Source of the DNA: a virus
Length of the DNA: 35,986 bases
IMG/VR virus record: IMGVR_UViG_3300034024_000041
Span: 1-35,986 of that record
Reading direction: 5' to 3' (one strand)
The position numbers and the translations under genes are program-made. The notes below the pieces were generated by a model that was not told where the DNA came from, made no database searches, and worked only from the letters and a program-made list of their open reading frames with translations. Positions 14,979 to 23,265 of this stretch are shown piece after piece (the stretch's first letter is position 1; every line of letters starts with the position of its first letter).

Positions 14979-16614
14979 CGCCCGGCCGCTCACGCGCGAG
15001 CAGCTGCTCGCCGAGTGCGACCCGCGGTTTCTGGCCGCGCTGACGTTCGCCAACAACGGGCCCATACCCGAGCGCAATCGGACGCTCGGCCCGACGTGGG
15101 TGCGGTGGGTGCACGACAACTGCGTCATGGGCGAGGGTGACGCGTACGGCACCCCTGCCCGGATGACCCCCGAGCAGCAGGCGCTCTTTTGGAAACTGGC
15201 CGAGCTGCTCGACGACGGCTCGCGGCGGTTCGACTTTGCCCTGATCACGCTCGCGAAAGGCAGCGGCAAGAGCCCGGCGCTCGCGTGGCTCGGCAACATC
15301 GAGATCGCGAGCGACTGCGTGATCTTCAAAGAGTGGGCCCCGAACGGCAACCCGCGGGGGCAGGCGCGCAGCAACCCGGGCGTTATCAATATGGCGTCGT
15401 CGTACGAGCAGGCCGATCTCGTGCTCGACGAGATGCGCGCCACGTTCGAGCACGAGAGCGCGCCGCTCAAGGGCAAGGCAGCGGCACAAAAGGGCGAGAT
15501 CGTCATGCGCGACCGCAAGGCGATCGCCAAGCGGATACCCGCGACGCCCCGCAAGGCGGACGGCACAAAGAGCCCGCTGCTGCTCGTCGATGAGGTGCAC
15601 GAGCTGACGACCGAGAATCAAGAGCGCGCGATCGACGTCGCGTGGGGCGGTACGAGCAAGCGCGAGAACGGCCTCACGATCTTCGGCTCGACGGCCGGCA
15701 ACGACATGACGACGCTGTTCGGCAAGCAGGTCGCCCGCGGCCGGCGCGGCGACTTTGCGCCTAACGAGCTGTTCGTGCTGCTTGAGGCCGAGCCCGGTCT
15801 CGACCCGACCGACGACGACGACGTGATCGAGGGCATCCGGCAGGCGAATCCGCTCGCGCGCCGGGGCGTCGCGAACGTGCGCAAGCTGCTCAGCAAGTTC
15901 CGCGGAATGCCCCTAGCTCGGGCAAAGCGGTACTATTGGAATCAATGGGTACCGAGCGACGAGTCGTGGCTGCCGGCCGGCGCGTGGGACGCGAACAGCG
16001 CGCAGCGGCGCGGCCTCAAGATCGAATTCGAGCCGTCGTGGCGCACGTGGGTCGGCGCCGATATGGCGCTCAAGCGCGACTCGGCCGCGGTCGTCACGGT
16101 GCAGCTGCGGCCGGCGCCCCGCAACCGCAGCAAGCTCGGCAGCGTGTATCAGGCGCAGTCGAAAATCTGGCTGCCAAACGGCGAGCCGATCGACCAAACG
16201 GGCGAGAACGGGCCCGATGCGTATATCCGGCTGATCGCGACGACGCACGCGCTCGAATGGGCCGCGGCCGACGAGGCATGGTGGCCGAGCCTGCCCCTGC
16301 TCGAAAAGGGCGACGACGACAACCCGCCCGTGCCGATGTTCCGGATGCCGCAGCAGGGTCGCAATATGGTCATCGCGTACGCCCGCACGTACAAGATGAT
16401 CACGCAAGGCGAGCTGATACATGACGGCTCGCCCGACTTTAGTGATCAAATTGCGAGCGCGGTCACGCAGTCGACCGACCGCGGGTGGACGTTGCGCAAG
16501 GGGAAGAATCGCAGGCGTATCGACAGCTGCCCGGCACTCGCTGCCGCGCTCTTTGCGACCGGGCTCGAACCGCCCGTCAAAGAGCCGGTCAAGCCGCGTA
16601 GCGCGATTTTCTAG
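14965..16614 (+). CDS. terL: Terminase large subunit
   Basis: A 549-aa ATPase-nuclease. The Walker A variant AKGSGKS is at residues 97-103 and Walker B LLLVDE at 205-210. A coupling motif STAGND follows near residue 250, and the nuclease domain begins around GADMALKRDSAAVV near 371. This order defines the packaging motor that translocates DNA into the prohead and cuts concatemers. The HNH gene upstream and the HK97-type portal, protease and capsid downstream suggest cohesive-end packaging, although no cos site was identified. The ATG at 14965 overlaps terS. Confidence 0.93.
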   Translation: MPTTSARPLTREQLLAECDPRFLAALTFANNGPIPERNRTLGPTWVRWVHDNCVMGEGDAYGTPARMTPEQQALFWKLAELLDDGSRRFDFALITLAKGSGKSPALAWLGNIEIASDCVIFKEWAPNGNPRGQARSNPGVINMASSYEQADLVLDEMRATFEHESAPLKGKAAAQKGEIVMRDRKAIAKRIPATPRKADGTKSPLLLVDEVHELTTENQERAIDVAWGGTSKRENGLTIFGSTAGNDMTTLFGKQVARGRRGDFAPNELFVLLEAEPGLDPTDDDDVIEGIRQANPLARRGVANVRKLLSKFRGMPLARAKRYYWNQWVPSDESWLPAGAWDANSAQRRGLKIEFEPSWRTWVGADMALKRDSAAVVTVQLRPAPRNRSKLGSVYQAQSKIWLPNGEPIDQTGENGPDAYIRLIATTHALEWAAADEAWWPSLPLLEKGDDDNPPVPMFRMPQQGRNMVIAYARTYKMITQGELIHDGSPDFSDQIASAVTQSTDRGWTLRKGKNRRRIDSCPALAAALFATGLEPPVKEPVKPRSAIF

Positions 16615-16625
16615 GGAGAGCAGCA

Positions 16626-16997
16626 GTGGACGCAATCACGTACGACGTGCAGGTCAGACGGCGCAAGGGCAAGTGGATCGCGACCGTGCCCGCTCTGCCG
16701 GACGACGCCCCGCGGATCGTCACGAGCGCGCTCGGCGACGTGGCGGCCGAGATGATCACAGAGCTCGCCGAGTACCTCGGCGTGCCCGCGACGCAGCTCG
16801 ACGTTCGGGTGCCGCACCCGGTCAAGGTGCCCCGGCCGCGGCTGCGCGACCGGGTGACGCACGGCGCCGTGCAGCTGACCGGCGGGGGCGTGCTGCTGAG
16901 CGGCGTGTACCTCGCGGCAGGCGGGGCGGCTACCCTGATCGCAGCGGGTATCGGTATCGCCGCGGTGGCGACCGGCAAAGAGGCGGGGTGGCTCTAA
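16626..16997 (+). CDS. HicB-like domain fused to membrane segments
   Basis: A 123-aa protein starting at GTG, 4 nt after GGGAGAGC. Residues 3-65 (ITYDVQVRRRKGKWIATVPAL, then a helix SALGDVAAEMITELAEYL, then LDVRVPHP) follow the HicB/UPF0150 beta-alpha fold. HicB is the antitoxin partner of the HicA mRNA interferase. After a basic linker, residues 80-118 are strongly hydrophobic and Gly-rich, giving one long or two short membrane helices. No HicA toxin is nearby. The placement between terL and the portal is unusual and the role is unknown. Confidence 0.65.
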   Translation: MDAITYDVQVRRRKGKWIATVPALPDDAPRIVTSALGDVAAEMITELAEYLGVPATQLDVRVPHPVKVPRPRLRDRVTHGAVQLTGGGVLLSGVYLAAGGAATLIAAGIGIAAVATGKEAGWL

Positions 16998-18284
16998 GTG
17001 GGACTCGGCAAGATGCTCGCGTTGCGGCAGGCCGAGCAGCTGCGTGCAGCCGGCTCGGGCACGCGGTACGACGTCACTGACATCGAGAGCGGCGTGCTCA
17101 CGCAGTCGTTCACGGTGGATTACAACACGGCCCCGAGCTGGCCGGCCTCGGCGTACCGCAACGGCATGAGCATCCCGGGCGCGTGGCGCGCCTCGATCCT
17201 GCTGAGCGACATGCTCGGGTCGATCCCGTGGCACGCGTACCGCAAGCCGATCCCGGGCGACCGCGACCCGGCGCCGCGCCTCGTCGAGCCGGGCCCGCCC
17301 CTGCTCGAACAGCCGAGCCCGCCCGATTCGCGGATGGATACGCTGAGCTCGGCCGCGCTCGACTACCTGTGGAACGGCAACGCGATCGGCATCATCACGT
17401 CGCGCGACCGCTACGGCGTGCCGACGTCGGCCGCTTTCGTCGAGGCGAGCATGGTGTTTGTCCGGCGCGTCGACGAGCGGAATTACCCGCTGCCGATCGG
17501 CACGATCGAGTACATGATCGGCGATCTCTCGTTCACCCCGGATGAGGTCATTCACATCAAGGGCCCGCACGCGCCCGGCGCGCTGCGCGGTCTCGGCGTG
17601 CTCGAATCGCACTTGCCGACGCTCGGGCTCGCCGAGGACTTGCAGGCGACCGCGGGCAATCTGACCGGGTACGGCGTGCCGACCGGCCTGCTCAAGTCGG
17701 AAGATCCGGACCTCACGCAGGTCGAGGCCGAGAAGCTCAAGATCAAGTGGCTCAACGCGCAGCGCACGAGGACGATCGCCGTGCTCAACGCAACGACGTC
17801 GTTCGAGCCGCTCGGGTGGAATCCGCAGGAAGCGCAGTTAGTCGAGGCGCGCAAGTTCTCGCTGAGCGAGCTCGAATTGATCTTCGGCCTGCCGGTCGGG
17901 TGGCTCGGCGGGTCGACGAGCACGAGGCAGTACAGCAACATCGAGCAGGATGCGGTCAACCTGATCAAGTTCACGATGCTCGGCCATCTGTCGCGGTTCA
18001 AGCAGACGCTCTCGGGCGTGCTGCCCCGCGGGCAGTTCGTCGAGCCCGATCTCGACGAGCTGCTGCGCAGCGACACGCTCGCCCGTTACCAGGGGTACGC
18101 CTCGGGCATCACGGCTGGGTGGCTGCTGCGCAGTGAGGCGCGTGCGAAAGAGCGCCTCGTCGCGGTCGACGGCATCGACGACGGCCCGGCGCCGCAGAAC
18201 ACGGCCGACCCGAGCACAGCCGGCGCGCCCGGCACCCCGACGTCGAGCAGCGGCTCGTCGGAAGTTGAGAGGATTGAGGCATGA
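16998..18284 (+). CDS. Portal protein, HK97 family
   Basis: A 428-aa portal. Recognisable features are the N-terminal wing start SIPGAWRASILLSDMLGSIP, the LDYLWNGNAIGIIT segment, DEVIHIKGPHAPGALRGLG, the EARKFSLSELELIFGLPVGWLG stem/crown region, and the Asp/Leu-rich FVEPDLDELLRSD end. Twelve copies form the ring at the capsid vertex through which the terminase pumps DNA. The C-terminus is a Pro/Ser/Thr-rich tail. The GTG start directly abuts the previous TAA; the stop overlaps the protease ATG by 4 bp. Confidence 0.92.
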   Translation: MGLGKMLALRQAEQLRAAGSGTRYDVTDIESGVLTQSFTVDYNTAPSWPASAYRNGMSIPGAWRASILLSDMLGSIPWHAYRKPIPGDRDPAPRLVEPGPPLLEQPSPPDSRMDTLSSAALDYLWNGNAIGIITSRDRYGVPTSAAFVEASMVFVRRVDERNYPLPIGTIEYMIGDLSFTPDEVIHIKGPHAPGALRGLGVLESHLPTLGLAEDLQATAGNLTGYGVPTGLLKSEDPDLTQVEAEKLKIKWLNAQRTRTIAVLNATTSFEPLGWNPQEAQLVEARKFSLSELELIFGLPVGWLGGSTSTRQYSNIEQDAVNLIKFTMLGHLSRFKQTLSGVLPRGQFVEPDLDELLRSDTLARYQGYASGITAGWLLRSEARAKERLVAVDGIDDGPAPQNTADPSTAGAPGTPTSSSGSSEVERIEA

Positions 18285-18940
18285 CGACCGACCTGCTCAG
18301 GCGCACATTCGACACCGAGCTCAGCCTGCGCTCGAAAGGCGGGGGCGGCGACGGCCGGACCGTCTACGGCCTCGCCGTGCCGTACGGCGTGCCGCAGTAC
18401 ATCTATGACGGGCTGACCGAGGAATTCGTGCGGGGCGCGTTCGATCACCAGCTGCGCGCTGCGAACCGCGTGCGGGCGTCGCGCGAGCACGTCGCGCTCG
18501 GGGGCACGATGATCGGCGCCGCCCGGTCGCTGAGCGACGAGGCCGACGGGCTGCATTTCGAGGCGCGTATCAGCAAGACGGTCGTCGGCGACGAGACGCT
18601 TGAGCTGATCAACGACGGCGCGCTGCGACAGGTCAGCATCGGTTTCCGGGAGCGCCCGCACGGCAACCGCCGGACGGCGAACAACGTGATCCAGCGGACC
18701 GCGGCCGACCTGTTTGAGATCGCTTTCGTGATGGAAGGCGCGTACGGCGAGCAGGCCGAGCTCGCGGGCGTGCGCAGCAAGCAGCATCTCGACCCGCGTA
18801 CCGCGGCGATGCACGGCTGCACCTGCTGCGACGAGCTCGCGCAGCTGCGCGCCGCGCAGGGGCAGGCCGAGGCGCAGCTCTACACGCTGCCTGCGCTGCC
18901 CGCACTGCCGACCCTGCCCGCGTTGCCGGCGCGGCGATGA
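18281..18940 (+). CDS. Prohead maturation protease (U35 type)
   Basis: A 219-aa serine protease of the HK97 gp4 family. His70 in SREHVALGG and Ser119 in RQVSIGF fit the catalytic His and Ser. The N-terminal VYGLAVPYG and GAFDHQL segments are also typical. It removes the N-terminal delta domain of the capsid protein during head maturation. A CTCC pair near 175 and a C-terminal LPALPALPTLPALPA repeat are additions beyond the core domain. It overlaps portal and the following gene by 4 bp each. Confidence 0.9.
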   Translation: MTTDLLRRTFDTELSLRSKGGGGDGRTVYGLAVPYGVPQYIYDGLTEEFVRGAFDHQLRAANRVRASREHVALGGTMIGAARSLSDEADGLHFEARISKTVVGDETLELINDGALRQVSIGFRERPHGNRRTANNVIQRTAADLFEIAFVMEGAYGEQAELAGVRSKQHLDPRTAAMHGCTCCDELAQLRAAQGQAEAQLYTLPALPALPTLPALPARR

Positions 18941-19737
18941 CGACCGTCACGGGGCAGCTCGTCGCCCCGGCCGGCGTGCTGCCGCGGGTGACGTTCGCCC
19001 GGGTGGCCGTGACGGTCGACCCTGCGGCCGACGTCATCGTGCTGCCGTTCGTCAGCGAGGCGCCCGTGCTCGCCGACGGCTCGCTCAGCATCGACGTGCC
19101 TGCGGGCTCGTACGTCGTCAACATCACGGTCGGGGCGAAAGTGCTGTCGGCGTGGGCCACGATCGGCGCCGAGCCGGTCGACCTCGCCGACGTGCTGCAA
19201 TTTGGTCCGCAGCCGGAACCGCCCGAGGCGTACGCCACGATCGCCGCGCTCGCCGAGCTGGCCGAGACCGTCGCCGACGAGCTCGACGAGTACCTGCCCG
19301 TCAACGGGGGCGAGGTCGTCGACTCGACGCTCAGCATCCGCAAGGGCGACGGCTCGTCGGGCATCCGGTTCCGGTCGACCGGCGGCGCCGTCGACATCGA
19401 CAAGCTCAACGGCGACATCATCATCGGCTCGTGGTCAGAGCCCGGCTACACGGGCACGCAGACAGGCTTGCAGCGGTGGCGCGCGAACGGCACGACGTTC
19501 GCGGGATACACCGAATTCGGGGGCAACGTCTACGGCGGTCAGCAGGCGATCGACGGCGCCGACGGCGTGGCGAAGCTCGGCGCGAAAAACGGGCTGACGA
19601 ACGTCAAGATTGCCGGACTCAAGGCGACGCCCGGCGCCCCGACTACCGGCGATTGGGCCGCGGGCGAGATCGTGCTCGACTCGGCCGGCGCGTGGCATCT
19701 CTGCACGGTGGCCGGCGCGCCCGGCACATGGACGTAA
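18937..19737 (+). CDS. Fibre-like structural protein, probable head fibre/decoration
   Basis: A 266-aa protein lying between protease and major capsid genes. Residues 1-90 look like an immunoglobulin-like or beta-sandwich domain. Residues 95-118 form a short coiled coil (AALAELAETVADELDEYL), followed by a Gly/Ser/Asp-rich beta region. The C-terminus (TTGDWAAGEIVLDSAGAWHLC, then GTW) matches the small terminal domain common on phage tail fibres and spikes. This plan of anchor, coiled coil and beta-rich tip is that of a trimeric fibre. The position in the head module suggests it decorates capsids rather than tails, which is inference. Confidence 0.65.
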   Translation: MTTVTGQLVAPAGVLPRVTFARVAVTVDPAADVIVLPFVSEAPVLADGSLSIDVPAGSYVVNITVGAKVLSAWATIGAEPVDLADVLQFGPQPEPPEAYATIAALAELAETVADELDEYLPVNGGEVVDSTLSIRKGDGSSGIRFRSTGGAVDIDKLNGDIIIGSWSEPGYTGTQTGLQRWRANGTTFAGYTEFGGNVYGGQQAIDGADGVAKLGAKNGLTNVKIAGLKATPGAPTTGDWAAGEIVLDSAGAWHLCTVAGAPGTWT

Positions 19738-19756
19738 CGACGAGGCGTCGGCCGGG

Positions 19757-19762
19757 TATGCT
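19757..19762 (+). promoter_or_regulatory. Possible -10 element before the capsid gene
   Basis: TATGCT in the 120-bp gap before the major capsid gene is the best -10-like hexamer in the head region, but no -35 lies at 16-18 bp. It is offered only because highly expressed capsid genes often have their own promoter. Confidence 0.22.
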
Positions 19763-19857
19763 CGCGATCAGCACGACCGGCACCCGGCCGGCGCAGCGGC
19801 ACCCCCGGTAACGGGCACCCCGAGGCGACCGCGACCGCACCCCGAGAGACTGCATCC

Positions 19858-21270
19858 GTGACCATGACGGCCGACTCTCAAGGGGGATTCGTGGCCGAGA
19901 ACGTGTATCTGACCAGGCAGCGCGAGGCGTACGAGGGCCTGCGCAGCTCGATCGAGGGAATCCAGACGCGCGCCGCCGAGGCGAACCGCGGGCTGACCGA
20001 CGACGAGCGCAAGAGCATCGAGCAGATGAGCGAGCAGGGCAAGACCCTGTTCGCCGAGATCGAGACGCTGACCGACGTCGAGCTGCGCTCGGCCAAGGTC
20101 GCCGACATGCAGGCGCAGGTCGCCGCGGCGATGCGCGGCGGCGACGGCTCGGGCAATCAGGGCAGCGGCAGCACGGGCGACGTCGAGCTGCGCTCGCTCA
20201 ACGCGACCGGCGGCAAGCCGACCGGCGGGGCGACCACCAAGGATCGCGACCCGGGCCACTACCGGTCGTTGCAGGCCGGCGGGCAGCGCTCGTTCTTCGG
20301 CGACATCTACGCGGCGCGCGAGCGCGGCGATCAGGATGCCGCGACCCGGCTCGCCGAGCACAACCGCGCGCTCACGACCGGCTCGGCCGGTGCGGGCGTC
20401 GTCGCTCCCAAGTGGCTGATCGACGAGTACGCCGTGCTCGCGCGGCAGGGCCGGGTGCTGGCGAACGCCGTGCGCAACATCCCGCTCGGCGACGACCCGC
20501 GGCCGATGACGCTGCCCAAGCAGTCGGCCGGCGCTGACACCGAGGTCACCGAGCAGGCGGCCGAGAACGACCCGATCGAGGACGACGACGCGTGGGCGTC
20601 GGCCGTCGACACCGTGACCCCCAAGCCGACCGCGGGCGTGCAGATCGTCTCGCGGCAGATGCTCGACATGAGCTCGCCCGCGATCGACTCGCTGATCTAT
20701 GGCGACCTGATCGCGGCGTACAACCTCAAGGTCGAGAAGAAGGTCGGCACGGCGGTCATCGCCGTCGGTACCGCTCTGCCGGCGGCCGAGCCGGGTACCG
20801 GTGCCGTGCCGATCACCGACAAGACGCACTACTCGCGGGTGCTGATCAAGGCAGCGATCGCCGTGCGCAACGCGCGCAAGCTGCCGGCGAACCTCGTCGC
20901 GATGAGCGTCAACCGGTGGGGCGAGTTCCTCGATCTGACCGACACGACCGGCCGGCCGCTCGTGCTGCCGGGCGCGTACGACGGCCCGAGCAACTCGGCC
21001 GGCCTCGGCGACGTCGCCTCGCTTGAGGGCGGTCGCTTCCGCGGCCTCTCGCTCGCGCCGACCGACGGCATCGCGCTCGACGACCGGTTCGCTGTGCTGC
21101 GCGCGTCCGATGTGCTGCTGTTCGAGTCGAACATGCTGCGCTTCCGGTACGAGCAGCCGCTCGGCCCCGAGTCGGTCAAGATGGGCATCTGGGCGTACAC
21201 GGCCGTGCTCATCCGGTACGGCACGGCGAGCGTCAAGCGCGTCGAGATCACGGTCGACAACACGCCGTAA
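19858..21270 (+). CDS. Major capsid protein, HK97 fold, with N-terminal delta domain
   Basis: A 470-aa frame. Residues about 20-110 are a coiled-coil scaffolding (delta) domain (REAYEGLRSSIEGIQTRAAE ... KTLFAEIETLTDVEL). A Gly/Ser linker precedes the shell domain from about residue 170 (GAGVVAPKWLIDEYAVLARQ, RPLVLPGAYDGPS, YEQPLGPESVKMGIW), typical of HK97-like capsids. The upstream protease should cleave between the two. The start is uncertain: GTG 19858 (GAGAG 9 nt upstream), ATG 19864, or GTG 19891, which has AAGGGGG 4 nt upstream and gives 459 aa starting MAENVYL. It is the most abundant virion protein. Confidence 0.9.
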   Translation: MTMTADSQGGFVAENVYLTRQREAYEGLRSSIEGIQTRAAEANRGLTDDERKSIEQMSEQGKTLFAEIETLTDVELRSAKVADMQAQVAAAMRGGDGSGNQGSGSTGDVELRSLNATGGKPTGGATTKDRDPGHYRSLQAGGQRSFFGDIYAARERGDQDAATRLAEHNRALTTGSAGAGVVAPKWLIDEYAVLARQGRVLANAVRNIPLGDDPRPMTLPKQSAGADTEVTEQAAENDPIEDDDAWASAVDTVTPKPTAGVQIVSRQMLDMSSPAIDSLIYGDLIAAYNLKVEKKVGTAVIAVGTALPAAEPGTGAVPITDKTHYSRVLIKAAIAVRNARKLPANLVAMSVNRWGEFLDLTDTTGRPLVLPGAYDGPSNSAGLGDVASLEGGRFRGLSLAPTDGIALDDRFAVLRASDVLLFESNMLRFRYEQPLGPESVKMGIWAYTAVLIRYGTASVKRVEITVDNTP

Positions 21271-21275
21271 CCGAT

Positions 21276-21321
21276 CGCCCGGCCGGGCCCCGTGCCCCCG
21301 TGCTCGCCCGGCCGGGCCCCG
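21276..21321. repeat. 17-bp direct repeat, each a GC palindrome, after capsid gene
   Basis: CGCCCGGCCGGGCCCCG occurs at 21276-21292 and 21305-21321. Each copy contains the 12-bp palindrome GCCCGGCCGGGC. In RNA each would fold as a tight hairpin just after the capsid stop codon. Protection of the capsid mRNA 3' end or partial termination is plausible. Confidence 0.5.
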
Positions 21322-21353
21322 GTGCACCTGCTCACGAAAGGATCGTGTCGAGC

Positions 21354-21722
21354 ATGTCGCTCGAACAGTGGCCGCCACTACTGGCCGACCTCAAGCTCGA
21401 CGCCTCGATCGACGAGGCCGACGACCGTGACGACCCTGCGCTCGCGCAGACGCTCTCGGCCGCGGTCTCGTTCGTGCAGCGGGTGCACCGTGGGCGGTAC
21501 GACTTCGGACTCGGCAACGTCGGCGACGACCTGCTGCCGGCGCCCGATGTCACGATGTCGCTCGGCACGGTGCGGCTCGCGATGCGGTGGCACACGCGCC
21601 GCCGCTCGCCCGACGCGCTCGTGTCGATGGGGGAGATGGGCGCCGGCCGCGTGCCGTCGTTCGATACCGACATCGACCGGTCGCTGCGCATCGGCCGGTA
21701 CGCCCCGAGCGTGATCGCATGA
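21354..21722 (+). CDS. Head-tail connector (gp6-like)
   Basis: A 122-aa mostly helical protein in the position of the HK97 gp6-type adaptor, directly after the capsid gene. The N-terminus ALAQTLSAAVSFVQRVHRGR resembles the adaptor helices that dock under the portal, followed by an extended RLAMRWHTRRRS segment. An AAAGGA site precedes ATG 21354. Assignment rests on gene order, size and helix pattern more than on sequence motifs. It overlaps the next gene by 4 bp. Confidence 0.65.
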   Translation: MSLEQWPPLLADLKLDASIDEADDRDDPALAQTLSAAVSFVQRVHRGRYDFGLGNVGDDLLPAPDVTMSLGTVRLAMRWHTRRRSPDALVSMGEMGAGRVPSFDTDIDRSLRIGRYAPSVIA

Positions 21723-22099
21723 CCCCGGCCGCGGCGTATCAGAGCGTCGTGACCGGCCTGCGGACCGCGCTGCATAAGCCGACCGGGCCCGGGCACCTGC
21801 GGGTGCTCGACGGCCCGGCTGACCGGGCAGAGCGGGGCAGCGTGATCGTCGGCCCGCCCGTGTTCGCGTGGGAAGGCATGTGCGACCCGGACGAGCCGAC
21901 GTCGATGACTGTGACCGTCTACCTGATCGAGCAGCTCGGCGAGCGCGCGATCGAGCAGCTGCTTACCCGGCTGCCCGAGCTGCTCGTCGCGCTGGCCGGC
22001 GTGCACGACGCCACGATCACGGCGGCCGACCCGGGTAGCTACCCGACGTCGGGCGCCGACCTGCCTTGCTACCGACTGACCGCGGAAATGACGCTCTAG
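21719..22099 (+). CDS. Putative head-tail joining / tail terminator protein
   Basis: A 126-aa protein between the connector and the major tail protein, the slot of tail terminators or neck proteins in siphoviruses. It begins with a helix (AAYQSVVTGLRTALHK), then has beta segments (RGSVIVGPPVFAW, SMTVTVYLIEQL) and a helix (AIEQLLTRLPELLVAL) before a final strand, an alpha/beta pattern compatible with the lambda gpU-type terminator fold. No decisive motif is seen. Confidence 0.6.
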   Translation: MTPAAAYQSVVTGLRTALHKPTGPGHLRVLDGPADRAERGSVIVGPPVFAWEGMCDPDEPTSMTVTVYLIEQLGERAIEQLLTRLPELLVALAGVHDATITAADPGSYPTSGADLPCYRLTAEMTL

Positions 22100-22107
22100 G
22101 GGCGACG

Positions 22108-22536
22108 ATGGCTATTCACAAGCGCAAGATCAAGCTTGTCGAGTTCACGCTCGGCACCGACCCGGATGACCTGTCATTCGAGTGCCAGCTCAACAGCTGG
22201 ACGATCAACAACAACACCGAGGACGGCGAGAAGATTTACACCCTCTGCCCGACCGGCGAAGATCAGGAAGAGACCGACCCCGACTACTCGATCGACCTCA
22301 CGTTTTTCGCAGACTGGCGCAGCGACGGCATCTCGGATTTCCTGTGGTCGAACGACGGGGCGACCGTCGCGCTCGTGCTCGACCACCACCCCGACATCGC
22401 GCTCGAACACGTGCGGTGGGCGGGCAACGTGATCATCAAGGCACCGAGCGTGGGCGGCGAGGCGCGCGAGAACGAGATGACCGAGACGACGCTGCAATTC
22501 ATCGGCAAGCCGGTCTACTCGCGGCCGGGCGTCTGA
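22108..22536 (+). CDS. Major tail protein
   Basis: A 142-aa beta-rich protein (FTLGTDPDDLSFECQLNSWT, TDPDYSIDLTFFADWRSDG, WAGNVIIKAPSVGGEA, then ETTLQFIGKP). The size, beta-barrel pattern and place just before the frameshifted chaperone and tape measure identify the tail-tube subunit. Many copies stack into the tail tube. A purine run AGGGGCGACG precedes ATG 22108. It is followed by a hairpin element before the chaperone gene. Confidence 0.82.
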   Translation: MAIHKRKIKLVEFTLGTDPDDLSFECQLNSWTINNNTEDGEKIYTLCPTGEDQEETDPDYSIDLTFFADWRSDGISDFLWSNDGATVALVLDHHPDIALEHVRWAGNVIIKAPSVGGEARENEMTETTLQFIGKPVYSRPGV

Positions 22537-22537
22537 C

Positions 22538-22590
22538 CCGTACGCTGCACGAGCGGGCCCGTCTGCGGGAAGGCGGGCGGGCCCGTCCGC
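22538..22590 (+). promoter_or_regulatory. CCGTACGCTGCACG box plus GGGCCCG hairpin, copy 1
   Basis: Directly after the major-tail-protein stop codon lies CCGTACGCTGCACG (22538-22551). GGGCCCG (22555-22561) can then pair with CGGGCCC (22578-22584); the GCGGGCCCGTCYGC unit also occurs twice here. The same box followed by a GGGCCCG/CGGGCCC hairpin recurs at 31872-31906 after another stop codon. TACGCT could be a -10, or the element may be an attenuator that lowers expression downstream. Confidence 0.45.
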
Positions 22591-22615
22591 ACCGACCATA
22601 GGGAGAGCACACAGC

Positions 22616-23074
22616 ATGTTCGATTTCAAGATCACTCCGGACGAGGGCGACACGTTCGAGCTCACGGCCGGTATGCGCGACATCGTGATGTGGGAGCGCA
22701 CGCACAAGGGGCGCGCGTTCGCGCAGCTCGGCGACGGCGGCATGTCGGCAACGATGCTGTACGAGATCGCTTACTCGGCCTGCCGGCGGCAGGGGCTCGT
22801 GCCCCGCGAGATCAGCGAACAGCAGTTCATCGCCTCGTACGAGATCGAGCTCGGCGAGGACGAGCCGGCGGCCGAGCCCGAGGCGCCCCCGACGCCCGAC
22901 GACGAGGACGACGACAGCGACCCGATGATCGACCCGTTCGACGGATTCGCGATCGGTAGCCCGGCCGGCGCAGCGCGCAGGCACGCCGCGGCCGAGCTGC
23001 GGGCCGACCCCGAGGACACGCACCCGGACGACCGCGACGAGGCGGCGCCGGACCCTACCCGGTCGGGAGCCTAG
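22616..23074 (+). CDS. Tail assembly chaperone, short form (G-like)
   Basis: A 152-aa protein starting at ATG 22616, 7 nt after GGGAGAGC. The N-terminal 80 residues (DTFELTAGMRDIVMWERTHK, MLYEIAYSACRRQGL) match actinophage tail assembly chaperones that wrap the tape measure protein. The C-terminal half is very acidic and Pro-rich (DEPAAEPEAPPTPDDEDDD). The zero frame stops at 23072-23074. A second frame continues the gene to 23265, as expected for the G/GT pair of siphophages. Confidence 0.82.
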   Translation: MFDFKITPDEGDTFELTAGMRDIVMWERTHKGRAFAQLGDGGMSATMLYEIAYSACRRQGLVPREISEQQFIASYEIELGEDEPAAEPEAPPTPDDEDDDSDPMIDPFDGFAIGSPAGAARRHAAAELRADPEDTHPDDRDEAAPDPTRSGA

Positions 23075-23265
23075 CGAGACGGCTCGTCGCTCTCGCGGTC
23101 GACACGAACACGCTGCCGTCGCAGTGGTTTGACGAGCTCGACCGCGATGAGCGCAACGTCGTGACCGCTCTCGACATCATCGAGAAAGAGGCCGAGCGAC
23201 AGGAGCGAGAGCAGCGCAAGCAACGCGGGCCCCGAGAGAGCGACGGAAGGCAGACGAGTGGCTAG
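22616..23265 (+). CDS. Tail assembly chaperone, frameshifted long form (GT-like)
   Basis: A -1 frame is open past the short form's stop and encodes a T-like domain: LVALAVDTNTLPSQWFDELD, then a helix with TALDIIEKEAERQEREQRK, ending at the TAG 23263-23265. It has no start codon of its own near its beginning, so a -1 frameshift is the expected route. The shift must occur after the -1-frame TAG near 22955 and before 23072. No canonical X XXY YYZ heptamer is obvious; GAC CCC GAG near 23009 and GAC CCT ACC near 23050 are the best single-tRNA slip candidates. The exact site is unresolved. Confidence 0.7.

Noticed and set aside
19768-21378. 536-codon minus-strand frame opposite the major capsid gene
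   Set aside because: Composition is that of an antisense frame in high-GC DNA; the sense frame is a recognisable capsid protein in correct gene order.
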